Of a stretch of 64,000 nt of DNA, positions 1 to 9,114 are shown in pieces. The notes below the pieces were generated by a model. It saw only the letters and a program-made list of their open reading frames with translations, was not told the origin of the DNA and ran no database searches. Origin of the DNA: Erwinia sp. E602 (GTDB taxonomy: Bacteria > Pseudomonadota > Gammaproteobacteria > Enterobacterales > Enterobacteriaceae); assembly GCF_018141005.1 (NCBI RefSeq), contig NZ_CP046582.1:310001-374000 (forward strand). The letters run 5' to 3'. The position numbers were made by a program, and so were the translations under genes. How positions within the stretch are numbered: position 1 is the first letter of the stretch; each line of letters starts with the position of its first letter.

Positions 1-256
1 AATCTGCCAGGCAAATATTGCTTTATCCGTCCTGCGGCGCATCCTGCCTGACCTGTCTCACCCGTTCCCGCCCTGCATAAAAATCCTGAGCGTCTGACAT
101 CGTCCTGCACCCCACGCATGCTATGTTGGTTAACGACCTGTTTTGGTTTTTTTCTGCTCAAGGCATCACACGGTGAGCTTTTTCAGCTGTTGCCGTCTTA
201 ACTGTAAGTGTTCCGTTTTGTCCGCTTTGGCCTGCAACCATTTTGAGAGGGAAACG

Positions 257-2656
257 ATGTCGCAACAGAAATTCAGCAAGACCCGCTTTGAAGCGGCGCT
301 TACCCGCCAGTTTCAGCATCTGGGGTGCGCGTCCGCCGGGGAGATGACCCGCCATCAGTGGTGGCAGGCGGTCAGCGGCGCGCTGGCCGAACTGCTGGCC
401 GCGCTGCCGGCGGTCAGCCCGGCGAAGGTGCAGCGGCACGTTAACTATATCTCAATGGAATTCCTGGTCGGCCGCCTGACCGGCAACAACCTGCTTAACC
501 TCGGCTGGTACGACGGCGTGCGCGAGGCGCTGGCGGCGCACCATCTGGATCTCAGCGAGCTGCTGGAAGAGGAGGTTGACCCGGCGCTGGGCAACGGTGG
601 CCTGGGCCGCCTGGCCGCCTGCTACCTGGACTCGATGGCCACCGTCGGCCAGCCCGCCACCGGCTACGGTCTCAACTACCAGTACGGCCTGTTTCGCCAG
701 TCGTTTGCCGACGGTCAGCAGGTGGAAGCGCCGGATGACTGGCAGCGCGATCGCTACCCGTGGTTTCGCCACAACGCCGCGCTGGACGTAGAGGTCGCGC
801 TGGGCGGTAAGGTGGTGAAAACCGACGGCGGCTGGCGCTGGCAGCCGGCCTTTACCCTGCGTGGCGAAGCCTGGGACCTGCCGGTCACCGGTTACCGCAA
901 CGGCGTGGTGCAGCCGCTGCGACTGTGGCAGGCCAGCCACGCGCATCCCTTTGACCTCACTCGCTTTAACGACGGTAAATTCCTCAAGGCCGAACGGCAG
1001 GGGATTGATGCCGCAAAGCTGACTAAGGTGCTCTACCCGAACGACAACCACCAGGAAGGCAAGCGCCTGCGGCTGATGCAGCAGTATTTCCAGTGCGCCT
1101 GCTCGGTGGCCGATATCCTGCGCCGCCACCATCTGGCCGGGCGCAGCATTCACCAGCTGGCGGAGTACGAGGTGATCCAGCTCAACGATACCCACCCGAC
1201 CATCGCCATTCCGGAGCTGCTGCGGCTGCTGATCGATCGGCACCAGCTGGCGTGGGATGAGGCCTGGGCGATCGTCAGCAACACCTTCGCCTACACCAAC
1301 CACACGCTGATGCCGGAAGCGCTGGAACGCTGGGATGAACGGCTGGTGCGCAGCCTGCTGCCGCGCCACTTCCAGCTGATTAAAGAGATCAACCGCCGCT
1401 TTAAGAAACAGGTGCAGCAGCAGTGGCCGGGCGATGACAGGGTGTGGGCGAAGCTGGCGGTGCTGCACGATAAGCAGGTGCGGATGGCCAACCTGTGCGT
1501 GGTCAGCGGCTTTGCGGTCAACGGCGTGGCGGCGCTGCACTCGCGGTTGGTGGTCAGCGATCTGTTCCCGGAGTACCACCAGCTGTGGCCGGAGAAGTTC
1601 CATAACGTCACCAACGGCATTACCCCGCGCCGCTGGCTGAAGCAGTGCAACCCGGCGCTGTCGCGCCTGATCGACGAGACGCTGCAGGTGGAGTGGGTCA
1701 ATAATCTCGATGCGCTGAAGGGGCTGGAGGCGCACGCGGATGACCCGGTGTTCCGCGAACGCTACCGGCAGATCAAGCAGGACAACAAGCGGCGGCTGGC
1801 GGAGTACATACTGCAGCGTACCGGCATCGTGGTGAACCCGCAGGCGCTGTTTGACGTGCAGATCAAGCGGCTGCACGAGTACAAGCGTCAGCACCTTGGC
1901 CTGCTGCATATCCTGTCGCTGTATAAGCGGCTGCGCGATAACCCGGAGCTCGACGTGGTGCCGCGGGTCTGCGTGTTTGGTGCCAAGGCCGCGCCGGGTT
2001 ACTACCTGGCGAAAAATATTATCTTTGCCATCAACAAGGTGGCGGAGAAGATTAACAACGATCCGCTGGTGGGGGACAAGCTGAAGGTGGTGTTTATCCC
2101 CGATTACCGCATCAGCGCCGCCGAGCTGATTATCCCGGCCGCCGACCTGTCGGAGCAGATCTCCACCGCCGGCTATGAGGCCTCCGGCACCGGCAATATG
2201 AAGCTGGCGCTGAACGGTGCGCTGACCATCGGCACGCTGGACGGGGCCAACGTTGAGATCGCCGAACAGGTGGGCGATGACAATATCTTTATCTTTGGCA
2301 ACCGGGTGGAGGAGGTAAAGGCGCTGAAGGCCGGCGGTTATACCCCGCAGAAGCTGCGCAAAAAAGATAAGCATCTGGACGGGTTGCTGAAGGAGCTGGA
2401 GAAAGGCTTCTTCAGCAACGGTGATAAGCACGCCTTTGATCTGATGCTGCACAGCCTGGGCAAGGGTGGCGATCCGTGGCTGGTGCTGGCGGACTTTGCC
2501 AGCTACTGCGCGGCGCAGCAGCAGGTCGAGGCGCTGTATCGCGATGCGGAGGCGTGGACGCGGGCGGCAATCCTTAATACCACGCGCACCGGGCTATTCA
2601 GCTCTGACCGATCGGTGCGCGATTACCAGCAGCGCATCTGGCAGGCAAAACGCTAA
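257..2656 (+). CDS. malP: Maltodextrin phosphorylase
   Basis: Cytoplasmic glycogen-phosphorylase-family enzyme (GT35) that releases glucose-1-phosphate from linear maltodextrins with inorganic phosphate. The start at 257 gives 799 residues, close to E. coli MalP (797), and follows a GAGAGGGAAACG Shine-Dalgarno stretch; the reading frame is open further upstream, but that extension is Cys-rich and unlike the family. The PLP-binding motif GTGNMK is present with the lysine at residue 649, and the family block [14 protein letters not shown] is intact. malQ follows after 9 bases, so the two form the usual malPQ operon. In relatives MalT activates this operon. I could not find a clean MalT box by eye in the 256 upstream bases, and malT itself would lie outside the window. 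The call is firm. Confidence 0.97.
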   Translation: MSQQKFSKTRFEAALTRQFQHLGCASAGEMTRHQWWQAVSGALAELLAALPAVSPAKVQRHVNYISMEFLVGRLTGNNLLNLGWYDGVREALAAHHLDLSELLEEEVDPALGNGGLGRLAACYLDSMATVGQPATGYGLNYQYGLFRQSFADGQQVEAPDDWQRDRYPWFRHNAALDVEVALGGKVVKTDGGWRWQPAFTLRGEAWDLPVTGYRNGVVQPLRLWQASHAHPFDLTRFNDGKFLKAERQGIDAAKLTKVLYPNDNHQEGKRLRLMQQYFQCACSVADILRRHHLAGRSIHQLAEYEVIQLNDTHPTIAIPELLRLLIDRHQLAWDEAWAIVSNTFAYTNHTLMPEALERWDERLVRSLLPRHFQLIKEINRRFKKQVQQQWPGDDRVWAKLAVLHDKQVRMANLCVVSGFAVNGVAALHSRLVVSDLFPEYHQLWPEKFHNVTNGITPRRWLKQCNPALSRLIDETLQVEWVNNLDALKGLEAHADDPVFRERYRQIKQDNKRRLAEYILQRTGIVVNPQALFDVQIKRLHEYKRQHLGLLHILSLYKRLRDNPELDVVPRVCVFGAKAAPGYYLAKNIIFAINKVAEKINNDPLVGDKLKVVFIPDYRISAAELIIPAADLSEQISTAGYEASGTGNMKLALNGALTIGTLDGANVEIAEQVGDDNIFIFGNRVEEVKALKAGGYTPQKLRKKDKHLDGLLKELEKGFFSNGDKHAFDLMLHSLGKGGDPWLVLADFASYCAAQQQVEALYRDAEAWTRAAILNTTRTGLFSSDRSVRDYQQRIWQAKR

Positions 2657-2665
2657 GGAGCAGCA

Positions 2666-4741
2666 ATGGACGCGAAAAAATTGCAGAAAGCGGCGCTGGC
2701 GGCGGGTATCGCGCCAACGTTTACCAACTCCCGCGGTAAGCCGCAGGAGGTCAGCGTGGAAACGCTTCACATGCTGCTGGCGGCGATGGCCGTGCCGGTG
2801 CGCAGCCGTGCGCCGCTGCCGCCCTGTAAGGTGTTACTCAGGCGGCGCAGCCAGCAGCTGCAGATCGGCGGCAAGGGTGACTGGCTGTGGCAGCTGCAGA
2901 CCGAAAAGGGTAAAACCTTTCGCGGCAAGGTCAGCGGCGGTGAGGTACTGGACCTGCCGCAAAACCTGCCCACCGGCTATCACCAGCTGCTGCTCAGCCA
3001 GGACAAAAAACAGCATTCGTGCCGGCTGATTATTGCACCGAAGCGCTGTTACGAACCGGCGGCGCTGAAGCAGGGCCAGAAGTTGTGGGGAGCCTGCGTG
3101 CAGCTCTATACGCTGCGCTCCGAACAGAACTGGGGTATCGGCGATTTCAGCGATCTGCTGCTGCTGCTGGCCGGGATGGCGCAGCACGGCGGTGCCTTTG
3201 TCGGCCTTAACCCGATTCACTCGCTCTATCCGGCCCAGCCGGAGAACGCCAGCCCGTACAGCCCGTCGTCCCGCCGCTGGCTGAACGTGCTGTATATTGA
3301 TGTGGCGGCAGTAGAGGATTTTAAGAGCAGTCCGCGCGCGCAGCGCTGGTGGCAGCAGAAAAACACGCAGCAGGCGCTGAACAAAGCCCGTGAAAGCGAC
3401 CAGGTGGATTATGCGCGCGTCACCGCGCTGAAAATTCAGGGGTTGCGCCACGCCTGGCCGCAGTTTGGGCTGCGCGGCGCGGAAGATGCTCAGCGTGCGG
3501 ATTTTGAGCGCTTTATTGCCGACGGTGGCGACAGCCTGCAGGCTCAGGCCGCCTACGATGCGCTGCAGGCGGAGATGGCAAAGCAGAACGCGGCTGGCTG
3601 GGGCTGGCAGGGCTGGCCTGCGGAGTATCAGCAGGCAGACAGCGAGGCGGTGCAGCAGTTTTGCCGCGGGCAGCAGGATGAAGTGCGCTTCTGGCTGTGG
3701 CTGCAGTGGCTGGCGCAGCGTCAGTTAGACGCCTGCTGGCAGCGTTGTACGGAACTGCAGCTGCCGATCGGGTTGTACCGCGACCTGGCAGTGGGCGTGG
3801 CGGAAGGGGGATCGGAGACCTGGTGCGATCGTGAACTCTACCGGCTGCAGGCGTCGATCGGCGCACCGCCCGATCCGCTCGGGCCGCAGGGGCAGAACTG
3901 GGGCCTGCCGCCGATGGATCCGCAGGTGCTGGCGGCGCGGGCGTATCAGCCGTTTATCGATCTGCTGCGCGCCAGTATGGCCAGCTGCGGCGCGCTGCGC
4001 ATCGATCACGTGATGTCGCTGCTGAGGCTGTGGTGGATCCCCCACGGGGAAACGGCAGCATCCGGGGCTTACGTGCACTACCCGGTGGACGATCTGATGG
4101 CGATCCTCGCACTGGAGAGCGAGCGCCATCAGTGCATGGTGATCGGCGAAGATCTTGGTACCGTGCCGCCGGAGATCGTCGGCAAGCTGAAGCGCTTTGG
4201 CATTTACTCGTGGAAGGTGCTGTGGTTTGAACAGCAGGACGGCCAGCATTATCGTGCCCCGGGCGACTGGGCAGAGCAGGCAATGGCCACCCTGACCACC
4301 CACGATCTGCCGACCCTGAGGGGCTTCTGGAGCGCAGGTGACCTGGCGCTGGGCGAAAAGCTCGGTATCTACCCGGATAAAGCGGTGCTCAGCGAGCTGT
4401 ACGCCGATCGCGCGGTGAAGAAGCAGGCGCTGCTTGATGCACTGCACCAGTACGGCTGTGTGCCGCAGCGCTTCGTTAAGCGGGCCGATAAGCTGGAGGT
4501 CAGCGCCGCCCTCAGTCAGGGGCTGCACGCGTTTGTCGCCAACACCCGCAGCCTGCTGCTGGGCCTGCAGCCGGAGGACTGGCTGCTGATGGCCGAACCG
4601 GTCAACGTGCCCGGCACCAGCAACGAATATCCTAACTGGCGGCGTAAGATGAGCCACACGCTTGAGGAGACTTTCGCCGATGCGGAAGTCAGGCGGCTGT
4701 TGAAAAAGGTGGATAAGCAGCGGCGACAATCTGAATCCTGA
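2666..4741 (+). CDS. malQ: 4-alpha-glucanotransferase (amylomaltase)
   Basis: Cytoplasmic GH77 disproportionating enzyme that transfers dextrinyl groups between maltodextrins and releases glucose, producing chains long enough for MalP. The 691 residues match the usual length (E. coli 694). Catalytic residues are visible: the nucleophile Asp447 in ALRIDHVMSL, the acid/base Glu495 in VIGEDLGTVP, and Asp547 in TTHDLPTLRGFW. The N-terminal ~130 residues are the extra domain typical of enterobacterial MalQ. The start has a strong AAGGAG six bases upstream and lies 9 bases after malP, so translation is probably coupled. No rho-independent terminator with a T-run follows; two palindromic structures lie downstream instead. 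Confidence 0.97.
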   Translation: MDAKKLQKAALAAGIAPTFTNSRGKPQEVSVETLHMLLAAMAVPVRSRAPLPPCKVLLRRRSQQLQIGGKGDWLWQLQTEKGKTFRGKVSGGEVLDLPQNLPTGYHQLLLSQDKKQHSCRLIIAPKRCYEPAALKQGQKLWGACVQLYTLRSEQNWGIGDFSDLLLLLAGMAQHGGAFVGLNPIHSLYPAQPENASPYSPSSRRWLNVLYIDVAAVEDFKSSPRAQRWWQQKNTQQALNKARESDQVDYARVTALKIQGLRHAWPQFGLRGAEDAQRADFERFIADGGDSLQAQAAYDALQAEMAKQNAAGWGWQGWPAEYQQADSEAVQQFCRGQQDEVRFWLWLQWLAQRQLDACWQRCTELQLPIGLYRDLAVGVAEGGSETWCDRELYRLQASIGAPPDPLGPQGQNWGLPPMDPQVLAARAYQPFIDLLRASMASCGALRIDHVMSLLRLWWIPHGETAASGAYVHYPVDDLMAILALESERHQCMVIGEDLGTVPPEIVGKLKRFGIYSWKVLWFEQQDGQHYRAPGDWAEQAMATLTTHDLPTLRGFWSAGDLALGEKLGIYPDKAVLSELYADRAVKKQALLDALHQYGCVPQRFVKRADKLEVSAALSQGLHAFVANTRSLLLGLQPEDWLLMAEPVNVPGTSNEYPNWRRKMSHTLEETFADAEVRRLLKKVDKQRRQSES

Positions 4742-4792
4742 ACGCCCGGTGCAGATACCGGCATTCCCGCCACGGGGAGGTGTGAACCTGTC

Positions 4793-4814
4793 AGGCGACA
4801 GGATCCTGTCGCCT
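4793..4814. repeat. Perfect 22-bp palindrome downstream of malQ
   Basis: GGCGACAGGA and its exact reverse complement abut without a loop at 4794-4813, and one more A-T pair extends the dyad to 22 bp. No T-run follows, so this is not a standard intrinsic terminator. It may be a protein-binding site or an RNA end-protecting stem. Confidence 0.6.
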
Positions 4815-4901
4815 TGACCTGAGGCGGGGTGAAGCAGGTGGCAGACCCGCAGGCTGAGCGATCGGCCCGCGTATCGGGTGAGTACCTGCGCCGGCCGGCG
4901 T

Positions 4902-4966
4902 GGGATAACGGGCGTTCACCGGGCTGATCTCCGCAGCCACCAAGGCGTGAGCTGTCCCGTTATCCC
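4902..4966. repeat. Long stem-loop between convergent malQ and the ketoacyl synthase gene
   Basis: GGGATAACGGG (4902-4912) pairs exactly with CCCGTTATCCC (4956-4966). Inside, GTTCAC pairs with GTGAGC, and GGCTG with CAGCC at the tip. The result is one interrupted hairpin of about 65 bases between two convergent genes. No T-run flanks it. It could act as a bidirectional transcript end or be a dispersed repeat unit. Confidence 0.5.
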
Positions 4967-4980
4967 TTTCAGCCTGGCAC

Positions 4981-6261
4981 TCAGCCGTTAAACGCCTTCA
5001 GCACCAGCGAACCGTTCACCCCGCCAAAGCCAAAGCCGTTGACCAGCGCGCTGCGTATCGGCATCTGCCGTGCTTCGTTCTGCACAATATTCAGCCCCTG
5101 CGCCCGCTCGTCCAGCCGGTCAATATTCAGCGACGGCGGCGCAATGCCTTCGCGTATCGCCAGCACCGAGAAGATCGCCCCCAGCGCCCCGGCGGCACCC
5201 AGCAGATGGCCGGTGGCCGATTTGGTGGAGGAGATCGCGGCGCGTGCACCGTCACCCAGTACCTGACGCAGCGCGTTGAGTTCGGCCACGTCGCCCACCG
5301 GGGTGGAGGTGGAGTGCGCGTTGACGTAGTCCAGTTCGGCGGCGGCGAGGCCCGCCTGCTGCAGCGCAAGGGTCATCGACCGCGCCGCGCCTTCACCGTC
5401 TTCCGGCCCGGCGGTGATGTGGTAAGCGTCAGAGGTGGTGCCGTAGCCGGCCACTTCCGCGAGGATGGTCGCGCCGCGCTGCTGCGCATGTTCCAGCGAC
5501 TCCAGCACCAGCACGCCCGCGCCTTCGCTCATCACAAAGCCGTCGCGCCCGGCGTCAAACGGCCGCGAGGCCAGCGCCGGCCGATCGTTAAAGTCGGTGG
5601 AGAGCGCCCGTGCCGCCTGGAAGCCGCCGAGCGATACCGGGTTGACGCAGGATTCCGTACCGCCGGCCAGCGCCACGTCAGCTTCGCCGTAACGGATGAC
5701 ACGCATCGCGTCGCCGATGCTCTGAATGCTGGCGGCACAGGCGGATACCGGCGTGCCGAGCATTCCCTTCAGGCCGTATTTGATCGCCACCTGCGAAGCC
5801 GCCAGGTTGCCGATAAACGAGGGAATGGTAAACGGCGACAGCTTACGGCTGCCTTTCTCCGTTACTGTCTTCACCGCCTGGGTGATGGCGTGAAAGCCGC
5901 CGATGCCGGTGGCAATAATGGTGGCGGTACGCTGGCGCGCGGCTTCGGTCAGGTTGTGCAGCCCGGCCTGCTCCACCGCCTCGGCGGCGGCGGCCAGCGC
6001 CAGATGAATAAAGCGGTCGGACTTACGCTGCTCTTTCGGCGCAATTAACGCATCGAGATCCAGCCCGTGAACGTCTTCTGTGACCGACGGTACCAGGCCG
6101 CCCACGCGAATGGCGGTATCGCCGTGCACCGCTTCCGGCAACAGACGGATGCCGGATTTGCCGGCGATCAACCGCTGCCAGCTGGGGATAACGCCGTGAG
6201 CCAGCGGGCTGGTCAGCCCCATTCCGGTAATCACTACTCTTCTGCCAATAATCGTTGTCAT
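4981..6261 (-). CDS. Stand-alone beta-ketoacyl-ACP synthase II-like protein
   Basis: Thiolase-fold condensing enzyme of the FabF/KAS II type, 426 residues from ATG 6261 (AGG 8 bases upstream; an in-frame GTG at 6298-6300 would add 13 residues without family similarity). The Cys-His-His triad is intact: Cys175 in SACAASIQ, His316 in NAHSTSTP and His352 in SATGHLLGAAG. The gating region GFGFGGVN is present near the C-terminus. The NAHST variant differs from the NAHGT of housekeeping FabF, and no fabD, fabG or acpP lies nearby, so this is probably a second KAS II-like enzyme rather than the essential fabF. It occupies the place of gntT in E. coli. Its substrate cannot be told from sequence; it may adjust unsaturated or special acyl chains. 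Confidence 0.85.
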   Translation of the reverse strand: MTTIIGRRVVITGMGLTSPLAHGVIPSWQRLIAGKSGIRLLPEAVHGDTAIRVGGLVPSVTEDVHGLDLDALIAPKEQRKSDRFIHLALAAAAEAVEQAGLHNLTEAARQRTATIIATGIGGFHAITQAVKTVTEKGSRKLSPFTIPSFIGNLAASQVAIKYGLKGMLGTPVSACAASIQSIGDAMRVIRYGEADVALAGGTESCVNPVSLGGFQAARALSTDFNDRPALASRPFDAGRDGFVMSEGAGVLVLESLEHAQQRGATILAEVAGYGTTSDAYHITAGPEDGEGAARSMTLALQQAGLAAAELDYVNAHSTSTPVGDVAELNALRQVLGDGARAAISSTKSATGHLLGAAGALGAIFSVLAIREGIAPPSLNIDRLDERAQGLNIVQNEARQMPIRSALVNGFGFGGVNGSLVLKAFNG

Positions 6262-6348
6262 AAGGACCTGTAAAGTAACGAAAGGAGTTTCAGTGTACAC
6301 GTGTAAGCTGAAAGATCCAGTGACAATTCCAGGTCAGATCGCAGGCAA

Positions 6349-6376
6349 ATAAAAAGGGCCAGACAGTGCTGGCCCT
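6349..6376 (-). terminator. Intrinsic terminator of nfuA
   Basis: AGGGCCAG (6355-6362) pairs with CTGGCCCT (6369-6376). Read on the minus strand, the stem is followed by a TTTTT run. It lies 41 bases after the nfuA stop and separates nfuA from the downstream ketoacyl synthase gene. Confidence 0.85.
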
Positions 6377-6417
6377 CTCGGCGGTGGCGTTCAGGTGGGC
6401 AAAACTGCCCTTCAGGA

Positions 6418-6993
6418 TTAGTAGAACGAGTGCTCGCCGCGCTGGTGCTCGGTCAGATCGCGCACGCCCTTCAGCTCCGGGAAGGCCTGCAGCATCTCTT
6501 TTTCGATGCCTTCTTTCAGGGTCACGTCGACCATTGAACAGCCGTTACAGCCGCCGCCAAACTGCAGAATGGCCAGGCCTTCATCGGTGATCTCCATCAG
6601 CGAGACTTTACCGCCGTGGCTGGCCAGCTGCGGGTTGATCTGCGACTGCAGCAGGTATTCAACGCGCTCAACCAGCGGCGCATCTTCATTCACCTTGCGC
6701 ATTTTGGCGTTCGGCGCCTTCAGCGTCAGCTGTGAACCGAGGTTATCGGTAACGAAGTCGATTTCCGCATCTTCCAGATAGGGTTTGCTCAGCTCGTCGA
6801 TAAAGGCGGACAGGCGCTCGAACTTCAGCTCGGTGTCGGTGGCTTCTACCGCATCGGGTGGGCAGTAGGAGACGCCGCACTCGGCGGTTGGCGTACCCGG
6901 GTTAATCACGAATACGCGGATCTGGGTGCCATCTTCCTGCTTTGACAGCAATTTGGAGAAGTGCTCTTGTGCAGCATCGGTAATTACGATCAT
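6418..6993 (-). CDS. nfuA: Fe-S biogenesis protein NfuA
   Basis: Carrier that receives a [4Fe-4S] cluster and delivers it to apo-enzymes, important under oxidative stress or iron limitation. The 191 residues equal E. coli NfuA. The N-terminal half is a degenerate A-type carrier domain; the C-terminal Nfu domain carries the cluster ligands Cys149 and Cys152 in GGCNGCSM. It has its own candidate promoter at 7029-7057 and its own terminator at 6349-6376, so it is probably monocistronic, although gntX lies upstream on the same strand. Confidence 0.98.
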   Translation of the reverse strand: MIVITDAAQEHFSKLLSKQEDGTQIRVFVINPGTPTAECGVSYCPPDAVEATDTELKFERLSAFIDELSKPYLEDAEIDFVTDNLGSQLTLKAPNAKMRKVNEDAPLVERVEYLLQSQINPQLASHGGKVSLMEITDEGLAILQFGGGCNGCSMVDVTLKEGIEKEMLQAFPELKGVRDLTEHQRGEHSFY

Positions 6994-7028
6994 GGCGATT
7001 GCTCAATTGTTAAATAAATTCACTGGTT

Positions 7029-7057
7029 ATAATACGCCCATCCCCACCCTGCTACAA
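7029..7057 (-). promoter_or_regulatory. Candidate sigma-70 promoter of nfuA
   Basis: On the minus strand a TTGTAG -35 (7052-7057) is followed after exactly 17 bases by a TATTAT -10 (7029-7034), about 35 bases before the nfuA ATG. The -35 overlaps the gntX stop codon. In E. coli nfuA is under IscR control; no IscR site could be assigned by eye. Confidence 0.5.
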
Positions 7058-7735
7058 GGTGCGGCACAGGCAGCCAGCCTGGATGCTGGCCGCGCCGTGC
7101 GCCAGCAGAATACGACTGATTTCGGCCACGGTGCTGCCGGTGGTGATTACGTCATCGATTAACAGGATATGACGCCCCTGTACCGCACTTTCAACCCTGA
7201 ACGCGCCGCGCAGGTTACGCCTGCGTGCCAGCCGCCCGAGCCGGTGCTGAATGTTGCCGCCACGAACCCGGGTTACCCCGCGCGGATCGAAGCGGCACTG
7301 CAGCCAGTGGGCCAGCCTGGCCGCAATGTCATCTAACTGATTATAGCCGCGCTGCCAGGCGCGGTGATGGTAGAGCGGCACGCGGAGCAGCAGGTCCGGG
7401 CGCGGCAGGCCGTTTTCCCGCCGCCGCATCAGCCACTTTAGCAAAATTAACCGCGCCAGCATGTCCGCCTGTGCGGTGCCGCCGCTGAATTTTAGCCGGT
7501 TGACCAGCTGGCTGAGCGGCGGCTGCCAGGCCGTGACCGCGATCAGCTGCTGCCACGGCGGCGGTTTTTGCAGGCAGCGGCCGCACGGCTGCCGCGGGCG
7601 ATGGCTGGCCAGCCCGCACTGCGGGCAGCAGGACGGCTGGCGCTGCAGCTGGCGCAGACAGACCGAGCAGATGCCGTGTCGGGCAAAGGCGAGGGGCATC
7701 TGGCATAGCCAGCAGCCTGCCGGCATTGGTAGCAT
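7052..7735 (-). CDS. gntX: ComF-family protein GntX (phosphoribosyltransferase fold)
   Basis: Homologue of Gram-positive ComFC and Haemophilus Com101, linked in E. coli to using DNA as a nutrient. The chosen ATG at 7735 gives 227 residues, the E. coli length; the frame opens 4 codons earlier. The N-terminal zinc-binding part has paired cysteines (CWLC, CSVC, CPQC, CGRC). The C-terminal type I phosphoribosyltransferase domain shows the PRPP loop ILLIDDVITTGSTV. It is divergent from bioH with only 34 bases between the starts, so the two promoters must overlap. Its function is complementary to that of the hof genes further along the window. Confidence 0.93.
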   Translation of the reverse strand: MLPMPAGCWLCQMPLAFARHGICSVCLRQLQRQPSCCPQCGLASHRPRQPCGRCLQKPPPWQQLIAVTAWQPPLSQLVNRLKFSGGTAQADMLARLILLKWLMRRRENGLPRPDLLLRVPLYHHRAWQRGYNQLDDIAARLAHWLQCRFDPRGVTRVRGGNIQHRLGRLARRRNLRGAFRVESAVQGRHILLIDDVITTGSTVAEISRILLAHGAASIQAGCLCRTL

Positions 7736-7769
7736 AGCGATCTCCAAAGCAAAAACAGGACCCTAACCG

Positions 7770-8558
7770 ATGATGCCGCTTTACTGGAAGACCATAGGCC
7801 ATGGCGATCGCCATCTTGTGCTGCTGCACGGCTGGGGGCTGAACGCCGGCGTGTGGCATGACATCAGCGTGCGGCTCAGCGCACAGTTTACGCTGCACCT
7901 GGTGGACCTGCCCGGCTACGGCCGCAGCCAGGGTTTTGGCCCGTTAACGCTGCCGCAGATGGCGGACGCGCTGCTGGCACAGGCGCCCGCGCGGGCGGTG
8001 TGGCTCGGCTGGTCGCTGGGCGGGCTGGTGGCCAGCCAGCTGGCGCTGAGCCACCCGCATCGCGTGGCGGGGCTGATTACCGTGGCCTCATCGCCGTGCT
8101 TCAGCGCCGGCGACGGCTGGCCGGGGATCGGGCCCGCCACGCTCGGCCAGTTCCAGCAGCAGCTGAGCGAAGACTTCCAGCGCACCGTCGAGCGCTTTCT
8201 GGCGCTGCAAACCCTGGGGACCGAGAGCGCCCGTCAGGACGCTCGGCGGCTGAAAGAGGTGGTACTGGAACAGCCGGTGCCGTCGGTTGCCGTGCTCAAC
8301 GGCGGGCTGGAGATCCTGCGCAGCATCGATCTGCGCGCGGCGATGAGCGGGCTGACGCTGCCGCAGCTGCGGCTGTACGGCGCGCTGGACGGGCTGGTGC
8401 CGCGGGCGATAGCGCCGCTGCTCGACGCGCTGTGGCCCGCCAGCCGCAGCCATCTCTTCAGTAAGGCGGCCCACGCGCCCTTTATTTCTCACCCCGATGC
8501 GTTCTGCGAGCAGGTTAGTGGATTCTGTAATCAGATAGATGTAATGGGCGTCAACTGA
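7770..8558 (+). CDS. bioH: Pimeloyl-[ACP] methyl ester esterase
   Basis: Cytoplasmic alpha/beta hydrolase that cleaves the methyl ester from pimeloyl-ACP and so ends the disguised fatty-acid phase of biotin synthesis. Catalytic triad Ser82 (LGWSLGG), Asp207 (YGALDGLVP) and His235 (AAHAPFIS) are all present, and the oxyanion segment HGWGLNA follows strand 3. Length 262 against 256 in E. coli; the start could be the first or second of two adjacent ATGs. As in E. coli it lies away from the other bio genes, divergent from gntX. Confidence 0.97.
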   Translation: MMPLYWKTIGHGDRHLVLLHGWGLNAGVWHDISVRLSAQFTLHLVDLPGYGRSQGFGPLTLPQMADALLAQAPARAVWLGWSLGGLVASQLALSHPHRVAGLITVASSPCFSAGDGWPGIGPATLGQFQQQLSEDFQRTVERFLALQTLGTESARQDARRLKEVVLEQPVPSVAVLNGGLEILRSIDLRAAMSGLTLPQLRLYGALDGLVPRAIAPLLDALWPASRSHLFSKAAHAPFISHPDAFCEQVSGFCNQIDVMGVN

Positions 8559-8634
8559 GAAAAAGCCATCCCATAAATTACGATAATAACGGTGCTGGCT
8601 GGCGCTTACGATATGACGGCCGATAATAGACAGC

Positions 8635-8690
8635 GTTGATGCGTTGATGCGTTGATGCGTTGATGCGTTGATGCGTTGATGCGTTGATGC
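8635..8690. repeat. Tandem repeat, seven copies of GTTGATGC
   Basis: Seven exact, uninterrupted 8-bp units lie between the bioH stop and the next gene. The repeat ends 41 bases before the ATG of the small secreted protein at 8732, so it sits where that gene's promoter would be expected. The rest of the 173-base gap shows no clear promoter or terminator. Confidence 0.95.
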
Positions 8691-8731
8691 GTAAACCTGA
8701 TTCCGTTTGATTTCAGACCTAAGGAGAGGAC

Positions 8732-9001
8732 ATGATGAAACGTTTAATCGTTACCGCAGCACTGTTACTGAGCGGCGCAGCGGCCTTTAATGCCGTGGCG
8801 GCCGAAGAGATTTCCCGCGAGCAGGCGAAAGAGATGAACCTGCAGACGCTGGGCACCGTTGACACCACCAGCACCAGCTCGCCGATGGATGCCAAAGCCC
8901 GGCTGTCGAAAAAGGCCGACGAGAAGGGCGGGCGCTACTATGTGATTATCGCGGCCGACGAGCGTAACCGCACGCTGGCAATGGCGGAAGTGTACAAATA
9001 A
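8732..9001 (+). CDS. Small secreted YdgH/BhsA/McbA-like (DUF1471) protein
   Basis: 89 residues: a signal peptide with Lys-Arg start, hydrophobic core and AVAA cleavage region near residue 23, then one DUF1471-type domain ending in RYYVIIAADERNRTLAMAEVYK-like beta strands (seen in the last 22 residues). Members of this family (BhsA, McbA, YahO) are periplasmic or outer-membrane associated and respond to stress or affect biofilm. A strong AAGGAG lies 8 bases before the first of two adjacent ATG codons. The gene stands alone where the feo operon lies in E. coli. An octanucleotide tandem repeat lies just upstream. The specific role is unknown. Confidence 0.85.
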   Translation: MMKRLIVTAALLLSGAAAFNAVAAEEISREQAKEMNLQTLGTVDTTSTSSPMDAKARLSKKADEKGGRYYVIIAADERNRTLAMAEVYK

Positions 9002-9011
9002 CTCTCTGACA

Positions 9012-9031
9012 GAACGGGCGCTGGCCCGTTC
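9012..9031 (+). terminator. Hairpin after the DUF1471 gene
   Basis: GAACGGGC (9012-9019) pairs with GCCCGTTC (9024-9031) around a 4-base loop, 11 bases after the stop codon. Outer CTGAC/GTCAG bases could extend it. The following bases hold only scattered T, so it is at best a weak intrinsic terminator. Confidence 0.5.
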
Positions 9032-9114
9032 ACCTTGTCAGCATTATGGTTTTCATACCGCCTGACCGCTTGAGCACGTCACGTGCCCTGCCGGCATACG
9101 TTGCTCATTACGCT

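Noticed and set aside
1..256. Possible MalT boxes upstream of malP
   Set aside because: Several ATCCTGC- or GTCCTGC-like words occur, but none matches the reverse of GGGGAKGAGG at more than about 6 of 10 positions.
452..2452. 666-codon open frame on the minus strand opposite malP, and similar long frames opposite igaA, mrcA and yhgF
   Set aside because: They mirror the codon periodicity of strongly biased GC-rich genes, lack ribosome-binding sites and show no family motifs.
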